The notes: generated from the letters alone by a model not told the origin. Counted from the first letter of the stretch, positions 22,901 through 34,310 are shown. The stretch: 64,000 nucleotides of DNA from Ambrosia x helenae (GCA_030844895.1 CM061233.1:54551453-54615452), one strand, 5' to 3'. Numbers and translations are program-made.

Positions 22901-24008
22901 CATGTTCATCCGATGGCAAATGCTAATCGTGATAAAAAGTCTGAAAAGAATGATGTTAAGAAAGATAATGGTGTTAAGAATGTTGTTAAAAAGAATGAGC
23001 TGAATGAACCAAGTGACAAACCTGTCAAGGTGTTTTATCGGATGGAGGGATCTGATAAAATCATCTCTGATGAGGAATTTCCAATCAAAAACGTTAACTA
23101 TTCTAAACTTGACAAAATCTGGCAAGAAAGCACTATATGGTTTCCAAAAATGAGAGAATAAACGAAATTCCACCAGAAATTTTAAAGAAATTGTTTTCGG
23201 ATGTTCCTCAAGAACCAAAGGTCCATGTCACTGAGTTCATTCGACCAAATGACAAAGCAAATGGTTTTCATGAGCCCTCTTACTCGAAAGGACCACTTCC
23301 TGAGAGTTTGAGAAATCAACAGTATAATGATCAATATCCTGTTAGATCATTTGCTCCACCAAATGCTCATTATGTTTTTGAAGAATATCGAAAATGCTTT
23401 AAATGTGGAGAACGCGGGCATTTACTTGCTCAGTGTCCATATGTAAGGCATAAAAGACATGAGGTTGAAGTTAGGAATTCCATGAGAAAGCCGATTGATC
23501 ATTATGTTCCACCACATAGACGGTTGTTCCTCAACAACAACAGTTTTATAATCAAAACAATTTTCAAATGAGGAACAATCGTCCAATCCAATATGATCAA
23601 AGAAATCGGATTGCTATGGAACAATCTTGGAGAAAGCCTGTGGTGAACACAACAGCTGATAGACAAAAGGTTCCACAAAAACCGATTGTCAAATCAAATG
23701 TTGGACCTAAGTCTGTTAACTCAGATAAGGTTGCCAAGAAAGTTACTTTTGGTAACAATGTTCAGAAACCAATTGAGAAACCAAAATCTCAAATTCGTAT
23801 TCTTAAAAGGTCTGAACAATCTTGGACACCTAATGGTACTTCAGGAGCTTCTACTTCAAAGGTAAGTGAGAAAAATGAAAGTGTTTTGAACAATCAGAAA
23901 AAGATTGATCCAAAACAGAAAGTTGTTGAAAAAGTTAATGAGGATGTTTCTTTGAAAGCCAATGTTCAAAGGCCCAAGACTCAGGCTTGGGTCCCCCGAA
24001 AGAACTAA
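19979..24008 (+). pseudogene. Copia gag (large, two zinc knuckles), interrupted
   Basis: ATG at 19979 opens a gag with a UBN2-type capsid domain (about residues 90-270: YNQWHTMFKIHLEGMG, TSKQLWDKLKRKH). A zinc knuckle CFNCGEKGHFKREC sits near residue 496. Then come a long acidic/serine-rich middle and a second knuckle, CFKCGERGHLLAQC (about 23395), then a basic tail ending AWVPRKN. Damage: an in-frame TGA at 20804-20806, a one-base frameshift near 23150 in an A-run, and another near 23525. The TAA at 24006-24008 after AWVPRKN is probably the natural gag end, because the second copia element stops at the same place (AWVPMTN). Gag forms the virus-like particle and binds RNA. Confidence 0.85.
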
Positions 24009-27000
24009 ATGTTTACTTTTTGTGTGCAGGGAGCTTCAGCTGGCCCTATTAGCAGTCTCTGGATTGTTGATAGTGGAGCTTCAGGCCACATGATGGGGGA
24101 TCTCGCATTGCTGTTTGATGTGAAAAACATTAATGGAGGGTATGTCGCTTTCGCGGGTAATAAAGGAGGATATATTACGATGGAAGGAAGCGTGAGTAAT
24201 GGGATTGTGACTTTCGAGCGGATTTCTTATGTCAAGCAGATAGACTATAATCTGTTGAGTGTCAGTCAGATATGCGATAAACAATTTTCTGTGCATTTTG
24301 ATGACAAATCCTGTTATATTCTCAAACCGGGCTTCAAAATTCCAAAGGAGTGGGTTATGTTGATGGCACCTCGAGTCAACAATCTCTATATTCTTGACAT
24401 GTCCAAGGCGATGACATCACAGGGGCAGATAACATGCTTTCTATCCAAGGCAACCGAAAAAGAATCGATAATGTGGCACCGCAGAATGGGGCACATTCAT
24501 CTGAGAAAAATGAATCAATTGGTGAGAAATGGACTTGTCGATGGAGTAAACGTGAAACATTTCCATCTGAACGACAAGTGTGTAAGTTGTATGAAAGGCA
24601 AACAACACAAACAGTCCCATAAAGTGAAGAAAGTTAACTCTGTTGAGATGCCGCTTGAGCGATTGCACATGGACCTTTTTGGACCAGTCAAGCGCAAAAG
24701 TCATCTTGGAGAGCTTTATTGTTTAGTTGTCACTGATGACTATTCACGATTTTCATGGGTGATGTGTTTGAAGAACAAAAGCGACACGTTTACCAACCTA
24801 CAAGTTCTGTTCACTCGATTGGAGAATATCTACAATTTGAAGATAAAAAGAATCAGGAGTGACAACGGGACGGAGTTCAAAAATGCCAAGATGGATGAAC
24901 TTTGTGAAAGCAAAGGGATACATCATGAATATTCGGCTCCGTATACCCCGCAACAGAACGGTGTTGCTGAAAGAAAGAATAGGACTCTAATTGAGGCGGC
25001 TAGAAAAATGCTCGCTGATTCAAATCTTCCAGTAACGAATGAGGCGATTTTAAAGCAAATTATACATTAAATTTGGTTAAACATCATGAAGAACCGACGA
25101 AAAAACTTAGAGTATCTAGAACCTTTCGGGGCGCCATGCACGATGTTAATCCAGGTGAGAAGTTTAGTCCTAAAGCTGAGGAGGGATATTTTAAAGGATA
25201 TGCAACCCCGCTCAAACGGGTATTCAACAAGCGAACTCGTCAAGTGGAGGATTGGGCTAACGTGGAAGTTCAACGATACACTCAAAATTTGCAAGGCACG
25301 GGCCCTGATTGGATGTTTGATTACAAAGATTTCTTTGAATCATTCAACCTAGATAGCTTGGTTGAAGAAGCTGTTATCAGATTACTTTACGAGTGTGAAA
25401 ACGCGGCGACTTCACCGTTGATGCGTCCAATCACCGTAAACCCCCCCACCAGCTTCTAATGATACCAGTGCTCCTATACAAGAAGAAGAGATGTTTCAAG
25501 AGGCTTCAACTTCATTAGACACTTCAGAATCTGAAGATGAACAATTTGAAGAAGCTGTTCTTGAACATGCAGAAGAATTAGAGGCGCAACCTGTGAACCC
25601 AACTCCAAATCCAGATGTTGCTTCATCATCAAACACGGGTCATGATCAGGATGCTGTAGAAAACTTGACTGCTCAGACGGGAGTGATTGTACCTGTTAAT
25701 CCGGAATCTCGGATTCATCGTATTCACCCGCTGGAGCAAGTTATCGGTGATCCTGGAAGTGGTGTTATGACCAGAGGGCAGCTAAAAAGCGTTAACTCGC
25801 CAGAGAGTTTTGGTGCTTTAGCATTGTATGCCAAAATTCAGAAATCTGGTAGTCAAAATGATTGGTCGTTTGCATGTTATGTGTCGCAGGTAGAGCCAAG
25901 GACATACAAAGACGCTTTGAATGAAGATGCCTGGGTTGAGGCAATGCAGGAGGAGTTATTGCAATTCCAGAAATTGGGAGTCTGGACGCTCACAGATTTG
26001 CCGCCGGGAAGGAAGAAAATAGGCACTAAGTGGGTGTTTAAGTGCAAAAAGGATGATCGTGGAGTTATTGTTCGCAACAAAGCCAGATTGGTCGTGCAGG
26101 GTTTCCATCAAATCGAAGGGATTGATTACAATGAAATCTATGCACCAGTAGCACGAATTGAAGCTATTCGGATGTTCCTTGCGTTTGCTTCATACAAGAA
26201 ATTCAAAGTCTATCAAATGGACGTCAAGAGCGCATTTTTGTACGGGAAAGTCAAGGAGGAGGTTTATGTCGGGCAGCCACCAGGCTTTGAGGACCCAATC
26301 CACCGGGACAAGGTCTATGTGCTAAACAAAGCTTTATATGGTTTGCACCAGGCTCCAAGACAGTGGTACGAGGAGCTAAGTACATACCTCATCTCCAAAG
26401 GATTCAAGCGCGGCCTCGTCGACTGCACCCTCTTCACGAAGAAGACGGGAGATGATTTGCTTCTAGTACAGATTTACGTTGATGATATTATATTTGGTTC
26501 AACTAACGAACTTTTGTGCAGGGAATTTGAAACTGTTATGCAAGAAAAGTTTGAAATGAGCGCTATGGGGGAGATGCAGTTTTTCCTCGGCTTACAGGTG
26601 GACCAAAGACCCGACGGGATCTTCATTCACCAGACGAAATATGTATCCGACATCTTGAGCCGATTCCAGATGGAGGACTCTAAGCCGATGGATACCCCGA
26701 TTCAACCCAATCACGGGATTGGAGTCGACGCTAAGGGGGAGCTGACAGACCCATTTACATACAGAGCAATCATCGGATCTCTGATGTATTTGACAGCGTC
26801 TCGACCAGATATTATGTATGCAACGTGTCTCTGTGCTCGCTATCAATCGAAGCCGAAACAAAGTCATCTGACGGCGGTCAAGCGTATCCTTCGATATCTG
26901 AAGGGTTGTCCATCAAAAGGACTTTGGTACCCTAATGATGATGATTTTGATTTTATTGCTTTTAGTGATGCAGATTGGGGCGGCTGTGACAAAGACAGCA

Positions 27001-27422
27001 AATCAACAACAGCCGGTTGCCAGTTTTTAGGGAGCAGGTTAATTACCTGGCAATGCAAGAAACAGACTTCCGTCGCACTGTCTACATGTGAAGCCGAGTA
27101 CATTTCAGCCTCGAGTTGCTGTTCACAAGTGCTCTGGATCCAACAACAGATGGTCGATTACGGTTTGCAGTTTCTTAAAACCCCTATACACTGTGACAAC
27201 GAAGCCGCAATTGCATTAACTAAAAATACTGAAAATCATTCTAAAGCGAAACATATCCGGATTAAATATCATTTTATCCGTGATTGTTACGCTAAGGAAT
27301 TGATAGATATGGTCAAAATCCATACTGACTACCAACGTGCAGATTTGTTTACAAAAGCTTTTGACAGATCCCGCTTTGAATATCTTTTAAAAGTAAACAA
27401 TATAAAGGAAAAACAGGACTAA
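24009..27422 (+). pseudogene. Copia pol: protease, integrase, RT, RNase H (interrupted)
   Basis: Protease carries VDSGASGHM (about 24066). Integrase has the HHCC finger (HRRMGHIHLRKMN...CVSCMKGK), then HMDLFGP, SDNGTEF and the catalytic-Glu region ERKNRTLIE. After LADSNLPVT the frame is lost near 25050, and part of the integrase C-terminal region appears deleted before a phase-shifted stretch at 25073-25459. A second shift lies in a C7 run near 25440. From 25491 to 27422 RT and RNase H are open. RT shows KARLVVQGFHQ, YQMDVKSAFL and the catalytic YVDDIIFGS. RNase H shows DADWGG, CEAEYISAS and CDNEAAIALTKN. Integrase is certainly defective; RT/RNase H could be intact as protein sequence. Confidence 0.88.
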
Positions 27423-28838
27423 TCGGCACCTCGGTTTATCACTTTTTACTTTAGTTTTTAAATTTTTGCTAATTGGGAATTTCTCTTTGCTAATTGGGAA
27501 TTTCTCTTTACTATCATAATCCTCAAAGAAGTTGATGCTTTCAAGAGGATTGTTTCTTTCAAATTTTTGTTTTGTTTTTCAGAAAAATTAAAAATCCAAA
27601 AATATGTTCTTTATTTTAGGGGGAGTCATTTTATCAGAAAAACCAAAAACATTGAAAAATTTTCAAAATACCTAAAAATTAGAAAAACCAAAATGATTTC
27701 CTGGATAAAAAGAGGAAATGATAGTACATCAGTGGGGATTTGACACAGGCTAAAGAATTGTATAGTATAATGAGACGTATGTTGATTACGTGTGATATGC
27801 TGATAGGCTTCGTAGACTAAATATTGCGTGCATTAGTGATACAAACATAACAAACTACGCGTTTGTGGCTGAACACCTCATGGACATATGGTCTTAGTAC
27901 CGTAATTTCGTTTGATAGGGTATTTGTACAAAACTCGGAGGTTTAGGGTCGTTATGTTATTAGTTGTCTGGGGATAGCCTATCTGATCTTCTGCTGTAAG
28001 TCATTACGGACCTAGATCAGACAGGATATCTTTATAAAAGAGCTATATGCCAAATCCTAAAGTTACCGAATTGAGGAACTTTCCATGTTATATGATAATC
28101 AAAGATTATCTATTACATCGTATTGATCATTGATGCAAATCATGATTAATATCAGTCCTCAACCTGGTATAATGCATATGTTACTTTGCTGCATTAATTT
28201 GCTGACCTGTATACCTCTATGCATTATATCTTGTACAATTACAGACGACGAAAGCATAATCACGCTTTACAATGAGTCTTTGTATATTTACTTCTTGATA
28301 CGGGAGTATGTCGTGTGTGTGGGAACCACAATGTGTTAGTCTAATACATTTAATTCGTATCATTTTAAAGCATTGTGTAATTGTCTGCATGTGAGCTTAC
28401 GTGGATCACAATATCAGCAATTGCTGTGTCACATATTGTTTCTAATGATAATATTGAAACAGATCAACGCTGTGTTCAGATTTCTCAGAAAACTGATATG
28501 ATCCTCTTACCGGAAATCACAAAATGTTTACTGCTTTCATTTACTTTAATGCATTTTACTTTGTCGCATTTTACTTTTATTGTCAAAAAGATACAAAATC
28601 CAAAAAAGATTTTAGGTGTGTTTTGATAAAATTTCAGAAAACCCAAAAGATTTGCATTTCTGCTTTATTTTTGATAACCGGGGATGCTTGATGGTCAATT
28701 TCTGAGATTTGATAACACCATCTGGGCTTTGTATTATTCAAACATGTGAAAATTTGAGTTTTGGAAGTTTAACAGATTGAAAAATGTTGAACGGGATTCG
28801 AATTCGTGTTTTGGCGAAATTTTCAGATTTTTCCATTT

Positions 28839-29070
28839 CACATTCGCCCCTTAATTGGGTCGAATGTGGAAAAATCATCACCTTCAACCGGTTTTCATTT
28901 GGACGAATGTGGAATTTTTCACTTCCGGGTGTCAATTCCACTTCCGGGTACATTTTTCACCTTCGGGTCTTTAATTAGGGGCGAAGGTGGCTTTGTTTTA
29001 CATTCGTGCCATTCATTTGGGGCGAATGTGGACTTCACCCACATTCGTCCACACCAAACGGCCGAAGGTG
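28839..29070 (+). repeat. Hairpin cluster A before the third ORF
   Basis: Perfectly paired arms: CACATTCG 28839-28846 with CGAATGTG 28861-28868; CACCTTCG 28958-28965 with CGAAGGTG 28982-28989; ACATTCG 29000-29006 with CGAATGT 29023-29029. An imperfect pair is CACATTCG 29040-29047 with CGAAGGTG 29063-29070. Arm starts are 22-24 bp apart and loops are 14-16 nt, as in the LTR hairpins. Confidence 0.85.
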
Positions 29071-29568
29071 CAGCTTATATATAACCCATTTCAGTTTCGA
29101 GCCATTCATTCAAAATTTTTCAAAATTTCATCCATTACCAGACCTTGTTGCTCGTTTTTCTTCTGATACACTGATTTGTTCCCTATACTTTACTGATCAT
29201 TTTGAGACTTATTTCACAGGTATTGAAGATGTTTACAGATCAGAATCATCGAGTTTTTAAACCGGACCTAGGGTTTCAATTTAGGAGTCTTAGGATGTTT
29301 ATTAATGATTCATTTTGTTTTAAACACAATACATATCAGTTTTAGGGGGAGAAGGGTAAAGGAATTAGGTTATAAACATCGTTTGTGTGATCAATTGATT
29401 GAGTGAACTATTTTAACCTAATTCACCTTGAAAAACTGATATATATTGAAATATATGGACAATTGATGATGAACGAGTGATAATCGGCCATATTAGGATA
29501 CTTTTAAATCAAAAAGAGATGTTAAAAACAACTTTGGCAGAATTTCAAATTTTGGGATAAACCTATTT

Positions 29569-29732
29569 CACCTTCGGTTGAAATAAACGGGCGAAGGTGG
29601 AATTGATTTGGACGAAGGTGGAATAATTTGGACGAATGTGACTTTTTACTCAGATCATTTTCACATTCGACCATAATTTTCTCATTCGACCAAATAAACT
29701 CACATTCGACCAGTCCAAAACGGGCGAATGTG
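29569..29732 (+). repeat. Hairpin cluster B before the third ORF
   Basis: Perfect pairs: CACCTTCG 29569-29576 with CGAAGGTG 29592-29599; CACATTCG 29701-29708 with CGAATGTG 29725-29732. Single arms lie between them (GACGAAGGTG at about 29611, GACGAATGTG at about 29631, CACATTCGACC at about 29662, CATTCGACC at about 29683). The cluster ends about 80 bp before the ORF's ATG. Confidence 0.85.
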
Positions 29733-29810
29733 CAGTATATTTTGACCAGAATTTTTTGTAATTTTTGTCGTTTTTGTATTTTGACGTGTTTGTTTGATTT
29801 TTATGTGCAG

Positions 29811-32800
29811 ATGGCTGATCAATCTGAGAACGTTGAAGCACCAGCAGTTAATGTTGAAGTTCCAACAGAGATTACTGTTACAGATCCGGTGCCAGAGGCA
29901 GAAACGTCTGTTCCAAGCAGTTGGCCGTTTGAAAGATCGCATAACTGTTGCGCATATCTCGGTGATGTAGAGAAGAATACAGAGTTCACCGGGATCATAG
30001 AGTTTCTGAAGAGGAGCAGAATAGTTCATGCATTAGCCACACCAACCATCATATACAAAGATATCATTGAAGATTTCTACCAAAATGCTAAGTATGACTA
30101 CTGGGAGAATCAAACGATCATCAAGAGCAAGATTCAGGATATGGAGATGTTCTTGACTGAAGCTGATATTCGGGAAGCGTTACAGATAAAGTTTGAAGAT
30201 AGTGAAGATCCCAGGGAGTTGTCATGGACAGAGCAGAAAGCGTGTTTCTTACGGATGAAATACAAAGGTCCAATTACTGACGGATCTATGTATAAGGGGA
30301 AGCTGGGAGTGCAGTATAAGTATTTTGCACATGTTCTTATCCACGTATTTGGGTGTGTGAGCGGTGGATATGATGTCATGAGAAGGAGTTTAAGTTCATT
30401 AATGGTTGCGTTGACACTCAACAAACCATTTAACGTATCTGGGATGATTCTTGAACATATGCTGGAGATGCTGAAAGGAATGAAGAACAAGAAGTTCATG
30501 TTATATCCGAGATTTCTGATGATGATCTTTGACTATAAGTATCCTATGTTGAAAAAGGATCCGACTATGATCCTAGGTCAAGATCATATGAACATTAGAA
30601 CATTGATGAGAATGAAGGGTTACAAAGGTGTGCCTGATAGTGAGAAGCCACCTAACAGGAGATTATTTGGTGCTTTGGCTCGTCAGGATTACACTGATCC
30701 TGGCAAGAACAAAGCAAGGCATGATAACAGTGATTCGGACAATGATGATCCCTTAGTGTATGTTGATTCAAGCACTAAGAGGAAACGGCAAGTAGTCAAT
30801 CCTGGAGCCAAAGGGAAGGGCAAGGGAAAGACTGTGGATCAGGGAAGCTCTAAGCAACAAGCAGGTAGACAGAAATCGACAGCGAAGAAAGGATCAGGTT
30901 TGGTGGACGAAGAGTCGGTAGATTCAGAGGAGACTGAGGTTGATGAGCAGTGGGATTCTGATGATGAAAATGTGAGGACCACCAAACGTAAGGCCACTAT
31001 GGTTGGTGAGTCTGAATCCTTGAATAAGTCGATTGAAGAAGCTGAGAGAAGGAAGAAATCTGTTGAAGATGAGAGTCTAGGTGTTGACCTGGCAGAGTTG
31101 AGTGTTGGAGAAACTGTGGTGGTTAATTTGCCTAGAAAGACAAAGAAGCAAAAGACCATGGCCAAGAAGTCGAGTACAAAAGAGCTGAGGGAGAAAGAGT
31201 TAGCTCAGCTATTGAAGGGTAAAAGAGTACCTGATGCTGGTACATCATCTAAGCTATCTTCACCTGTCGCCAAGAAGCAGAAGAAAACGAAAGAGGCAGA
31301 GACTTTACCAATCGATCAATTCAATGTTGATTTGGATAAAGTGCTCAATATGTTCAGAAAGCCTCAGAAGGAGAAAGTAGTTGAAGTTGAGCCATCTAAA
31401 TCAAAGTCGAAGAAAGTAACTGTGGATGACGATGTTATGAAGCAAGTGAATAAGAAAATGGAAGATATGATGAAGATGTTGGTTGCTCAACAGGCTGAGA
31501 TTGCTAAGTTTAAGCAAAATGAGGAGAAAATGCTTCAGATCGTGGTTGCTTCGAAATCTAATCAGGATGAGATAAATGATAAGATTAAGATGATTGAAGC
31601 TAAGAATGAAAAACTTGAAAGAAAGTGTGAAAGAAACAAGGGCAGGATCAAATTGATTAAGGCAGATAACAAAGAACTAAGGAATGAAAACAAACGCCTT
31701 AGTAATTTGATTGAAGAGCTTTATAGTAGGGCACCCCAGTTGAAAGAGGGTGAAGAAGATGAAGAAGAGGAGAAGAGCAAGTTGATTTTGAAGATTCTGA
31801 ATCTGAAAAAGAACAAGATGATGATGAGGATGATGATGGATCGGAGAAAAGCGATAATGATGATGATGATGACAACAATGATGATGATGATGATGCTGAA
31901 GGTGCTGGGAGAAAACAAGGAGATGAGTTTAGCAGTGGTAGTGATCATGATGGAGGAGATGATACTTCCAGATTTACTTATGAGAAGAGAACATCAAAGA
32001 AGAAAGATACTGGAGAATCAAGTTCTAAAAAGAAAGGTGGGAACGTTGATTCAGATGAAAGTATTTTCTGGAATGAGAAGGTGAGATCTCTATCTGATGA
32101 TGCTAAACAGCTGTATAAAGATATGTTGGAAAAGAGAGAGTGGACCATTGAGTTCACAGGATGCTTCGCTGAGATATTCCAAACTGATGACTTAAGATAT
32201 GAGTTGGAATATGAAGATCCAGATCTTGAAGAAGGGGAATTACCTGCATCTGTGGCAAAAGAAATACTAGATGGTCTTGCACAGAGGGTAGAGAAAACTT
32301 TTGAGGAGTTTATGATGGATGAATCGATTCCAGATATTCCTGAAAAGGATATTGGAAGTCATTCAGATGATGTGCAGACTCCTGAGAACAATGAAGTGGA
32401 GATGGAAGATATAACTCATGAAGAGTTCCCTCAGTACTTCAGACAAGATGATGAAAATGAAGTATTTCCTGATTTCACTGAGATACCAAATAAATCAGCA
32501 AAACAGAAAGCTAAGAAAAGGAGTGAAGAGTTTGTGGAGAAGGTATTCGGTACTGATAAGAAAGATTCTTCTAACCAGTCTGATGAGTTGAAGAATTATT
32601 TGAAGAAATTGAAGGAAATGGATGAGAACCGACCAAAGCCTGAAGCTCAAGGTAACTTTTATCGATTTCATAATGCCAAGTTCAAAGGCAGAGCTCTCGG
32701 GTGGACTTACTTAGGCAGGCTGAAATGTATTGCTGCAAAATGGGAAACCGGAATTCTGTACTTCAACAGATTCTGTGACTTGCTTACTCTACCATACTGG

Positions 32801-33457
32801 GCGGTTAGAGACTTATGCAGATTCCCAATGTCAGGTGCCGAAGTAAATGGATCACATGTCGGTTGGTGCGCAGATAAATTGGTTTGGGAAAGTCGTACAA
32901 GATGGAAGAGATTTCAGCCTCAATATCCCCGAAGAAAAGTTCATAGGGATATTGATCCTCAAACCAATATGAAGCGAGTTACTTTAATCTACAAAGCACC
33001 TAATGTGATGAGGAAGATACCGTTGATGCCGATGCCACAGCATTTTAGTGCTGATTTTATCTTCTGGTATTATGATTGGAGAAAGGCTGAAGCGGTGATC
33101 GTGTTGAGAGATGGAAAGGATAAATACAAGCATGTTCATGTATTTGATCCTATGTGGTTGATTAATTGCACGTTTGAAGACATCATCATGCTTTTCTACA
33201 ATCCAATCTACTTTGAACCAAACGACTTTGCTCAAGCAAGAAAATACACTCAAGTGGTTGGAGTTTGTTTTGCGTATGACATCAATGCAGGAAGTAATTT
33301 GGAGGGCAAGCTTGGTAAGACAGTGAAGATAGCAAATGTGTCTAAACCGGTGAAGAAAACATTTGAGCCTCCAATGACTACTGAGCAGAAGAAACAGCTC
33401 AGAATCAAGTTGATGAACAAGACAATGGACCAACAGAGAAAACTATCCAATCAATAG
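29811..33457 (+). pseudogene. Third ORF of the copia element, unknown function (one frameshift)
   Basis: ATG at 29811 directly follows TTTTTATGTGCAG. About 1,215 codons to the stop at 33457, with a single one-base frameshift near 31780. Layout: a globular N-terminal domain (about residues 40-290; SKIQDMEMFLTEADIREALQ, FAHVLIHVFGCVSGGYDV, MLYPRFLMMIFDYKYP); a basic/acidic linker with KKR-type nuclear-signal-like clusters; a coiled coil (about 31450-31730); a run of Asp/Glu; and an aromatic-rich C-terminal domain (about 32650-33270; GWTYLGRLKCIAAKWE, DLCRFPMSGAEV, HVFDPMW). No signal peptide or membrane segment is visible, so it does not look like an envelope protein, although some Sireviruses carry an env-like ORF at this place. 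The second copia element has a related ORF. I do not recognise a function. Confidence 0.75.
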
Positions 33458-33460
33458 TCG

Positions 33461-33470
33461 AGGGGGAGTT
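33461..33470 (+). other. Polypurine tract of the first copia element
   Basis: AGGGGGAGTT ends at the LTR start. The same AGGGGGAG occurs at 27618 and 29344. Confidence 0.85.
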
Positions 33471-33986
33471 TGTTGATGCGTTTTGCGACTAAGGATTGGA
33501 TAAACATTATTAACATATGTTAGAGAAGGGCCGAAGGTAAACATAAGGGGCGAAGGTAGATTATAGTGGGCGAAGGTAGATGGACAATGGGCGAAGGAAG
33601 ATTGAAACTGACATGAAGACACATTCGACCACTGGAAGTGGGCGAATGTGGAAAATGCCTACGTTCGACCAGTGAAAAGGGGCGAACGTGCAGTGTCTAT
33701 AAATAGGTTTTGTGATTTTGATTATGTAATAGAGTTGTCAGTTGTGTCTGTGTTCAGGTCAGGTTCAGAGGTTGTTTTGAGATATTGTGTGTGTGTTCTA
33801 GATTAACGTAAAACTGATTGTAAAAGCTTATTTGAAAGAAGTTAATCTATGAAATGATGTTGAAAATGATCTTGATTGTGTTTTGATTTGTGTTTTATCA
33901 ATTTGTTCAGAACTAGGGTTTCCGCACCTGGTTTTGTGACTTGTATGATCGTATAATCCTGTTTTAGCTAAAATCTTTCGCTCACA
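33471..33986 (+). repeat. 3' LTR of the first copia element
   Basis: Same sequence as 18819-19335 except for one fewer T in the run after the TATA box, including the phased repeats and both hairpins. Followed by the target duplication AATAC. Confidence 0.95.
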
Positions 33987-33991
33987 AATAC

Positions 33992-34147
33992 TTTGAAGAA
34001 TCCGATCGTCTTGGCGCAGAGCTCGAAGAGAACGAGCGTAGAGAAGAAGAGATGCGGAAAGCCGCGGCACATGGAGGAGGCGAATCGTCCAATGCTGCTG
34101 CCGGGTCTGGCACGCAGAATGAAGGGCGGACGATGACGCTTACATAG
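33992..34147 (+). pseudogene. Tat antisense accessory gene, 3' end
   Basis: With the copia element and one AATAC copy ignored, the codon phase at 18818 continues directly at 33992 with FEESDRLGAELEENERREEE and ends at TAG 34145-34147. The composition (charged, helical, then a Gly/Ser-rich tail) matches the preceding exon. This shows the copia insertion landed inside a coding exon of the antisense gene. Confidence 0.85.
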
Positions 34148-34310
34148 ATCTTATAGACTATAATTGACTTCCGTTGTAATTTGTCAGACTCCTTTGCCTT
34201 GTGTTTTTTGTACTTGAACAATTGAATGCTTCCTTATGCTTTGTTATGTCAAGTTTAGTTAATTAATTCTTTGTGCTGAGCATAACTGTTGAACTGCCAT
34301 GATGATTGGA

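Larger units (their letters stand above)
27423..29810 (+). other. Copia non-coding region between pol and third ORF
   Basis: No convincing ORF. Contents: a tandem duplication of TTGCTAATTGGGAATTTCTC at about 27466-27508; two copies of the PPT core AGGGGGAG (27618-27625 and 29344-29351) far from the LTR; and two hairpin clusters (28839-29070 and 29569-29732). A pyrimidine-rich TTTTTATGTGCAG precedes the third ORF. AT-rich sequence fills the rest. Confidence 0.7.
18819..33986 (+). mobile_element. Complete Sirevirus-like Ty1/copia element with third ORF
   Basis: LTRs at 18819-19335 (517 bp) and 33471-33986 (516 bp) appear identical except for one T in a homopolymer. The 5-bp target duplication AATAC lies at 18814-18818 and 33987-33991, inside the last exon of the Tat antisense gene. 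Order: LTR, tRNA-Met PBS, leader, gag with two distant zinc knuckles, protease, integrase, RT, RNase H, a 2.4-kb non-coding stretch, a 3.6-kb third ORF, PPT, LTR. The large gag with two knuckles and the RT wording resemble the Sirevirus (Maximus/SIRE) lineage. The gag-pol reading frame is broken in several places. Confidence 0.95.

Noticed and set aside
29811..33457. Third ORF as an envelope gene
   Set aside because: The position fits, but no signal peptide, membrane helix or cysteine-rich ectodomain is visible; the protein is highly charged with a coiled coil.
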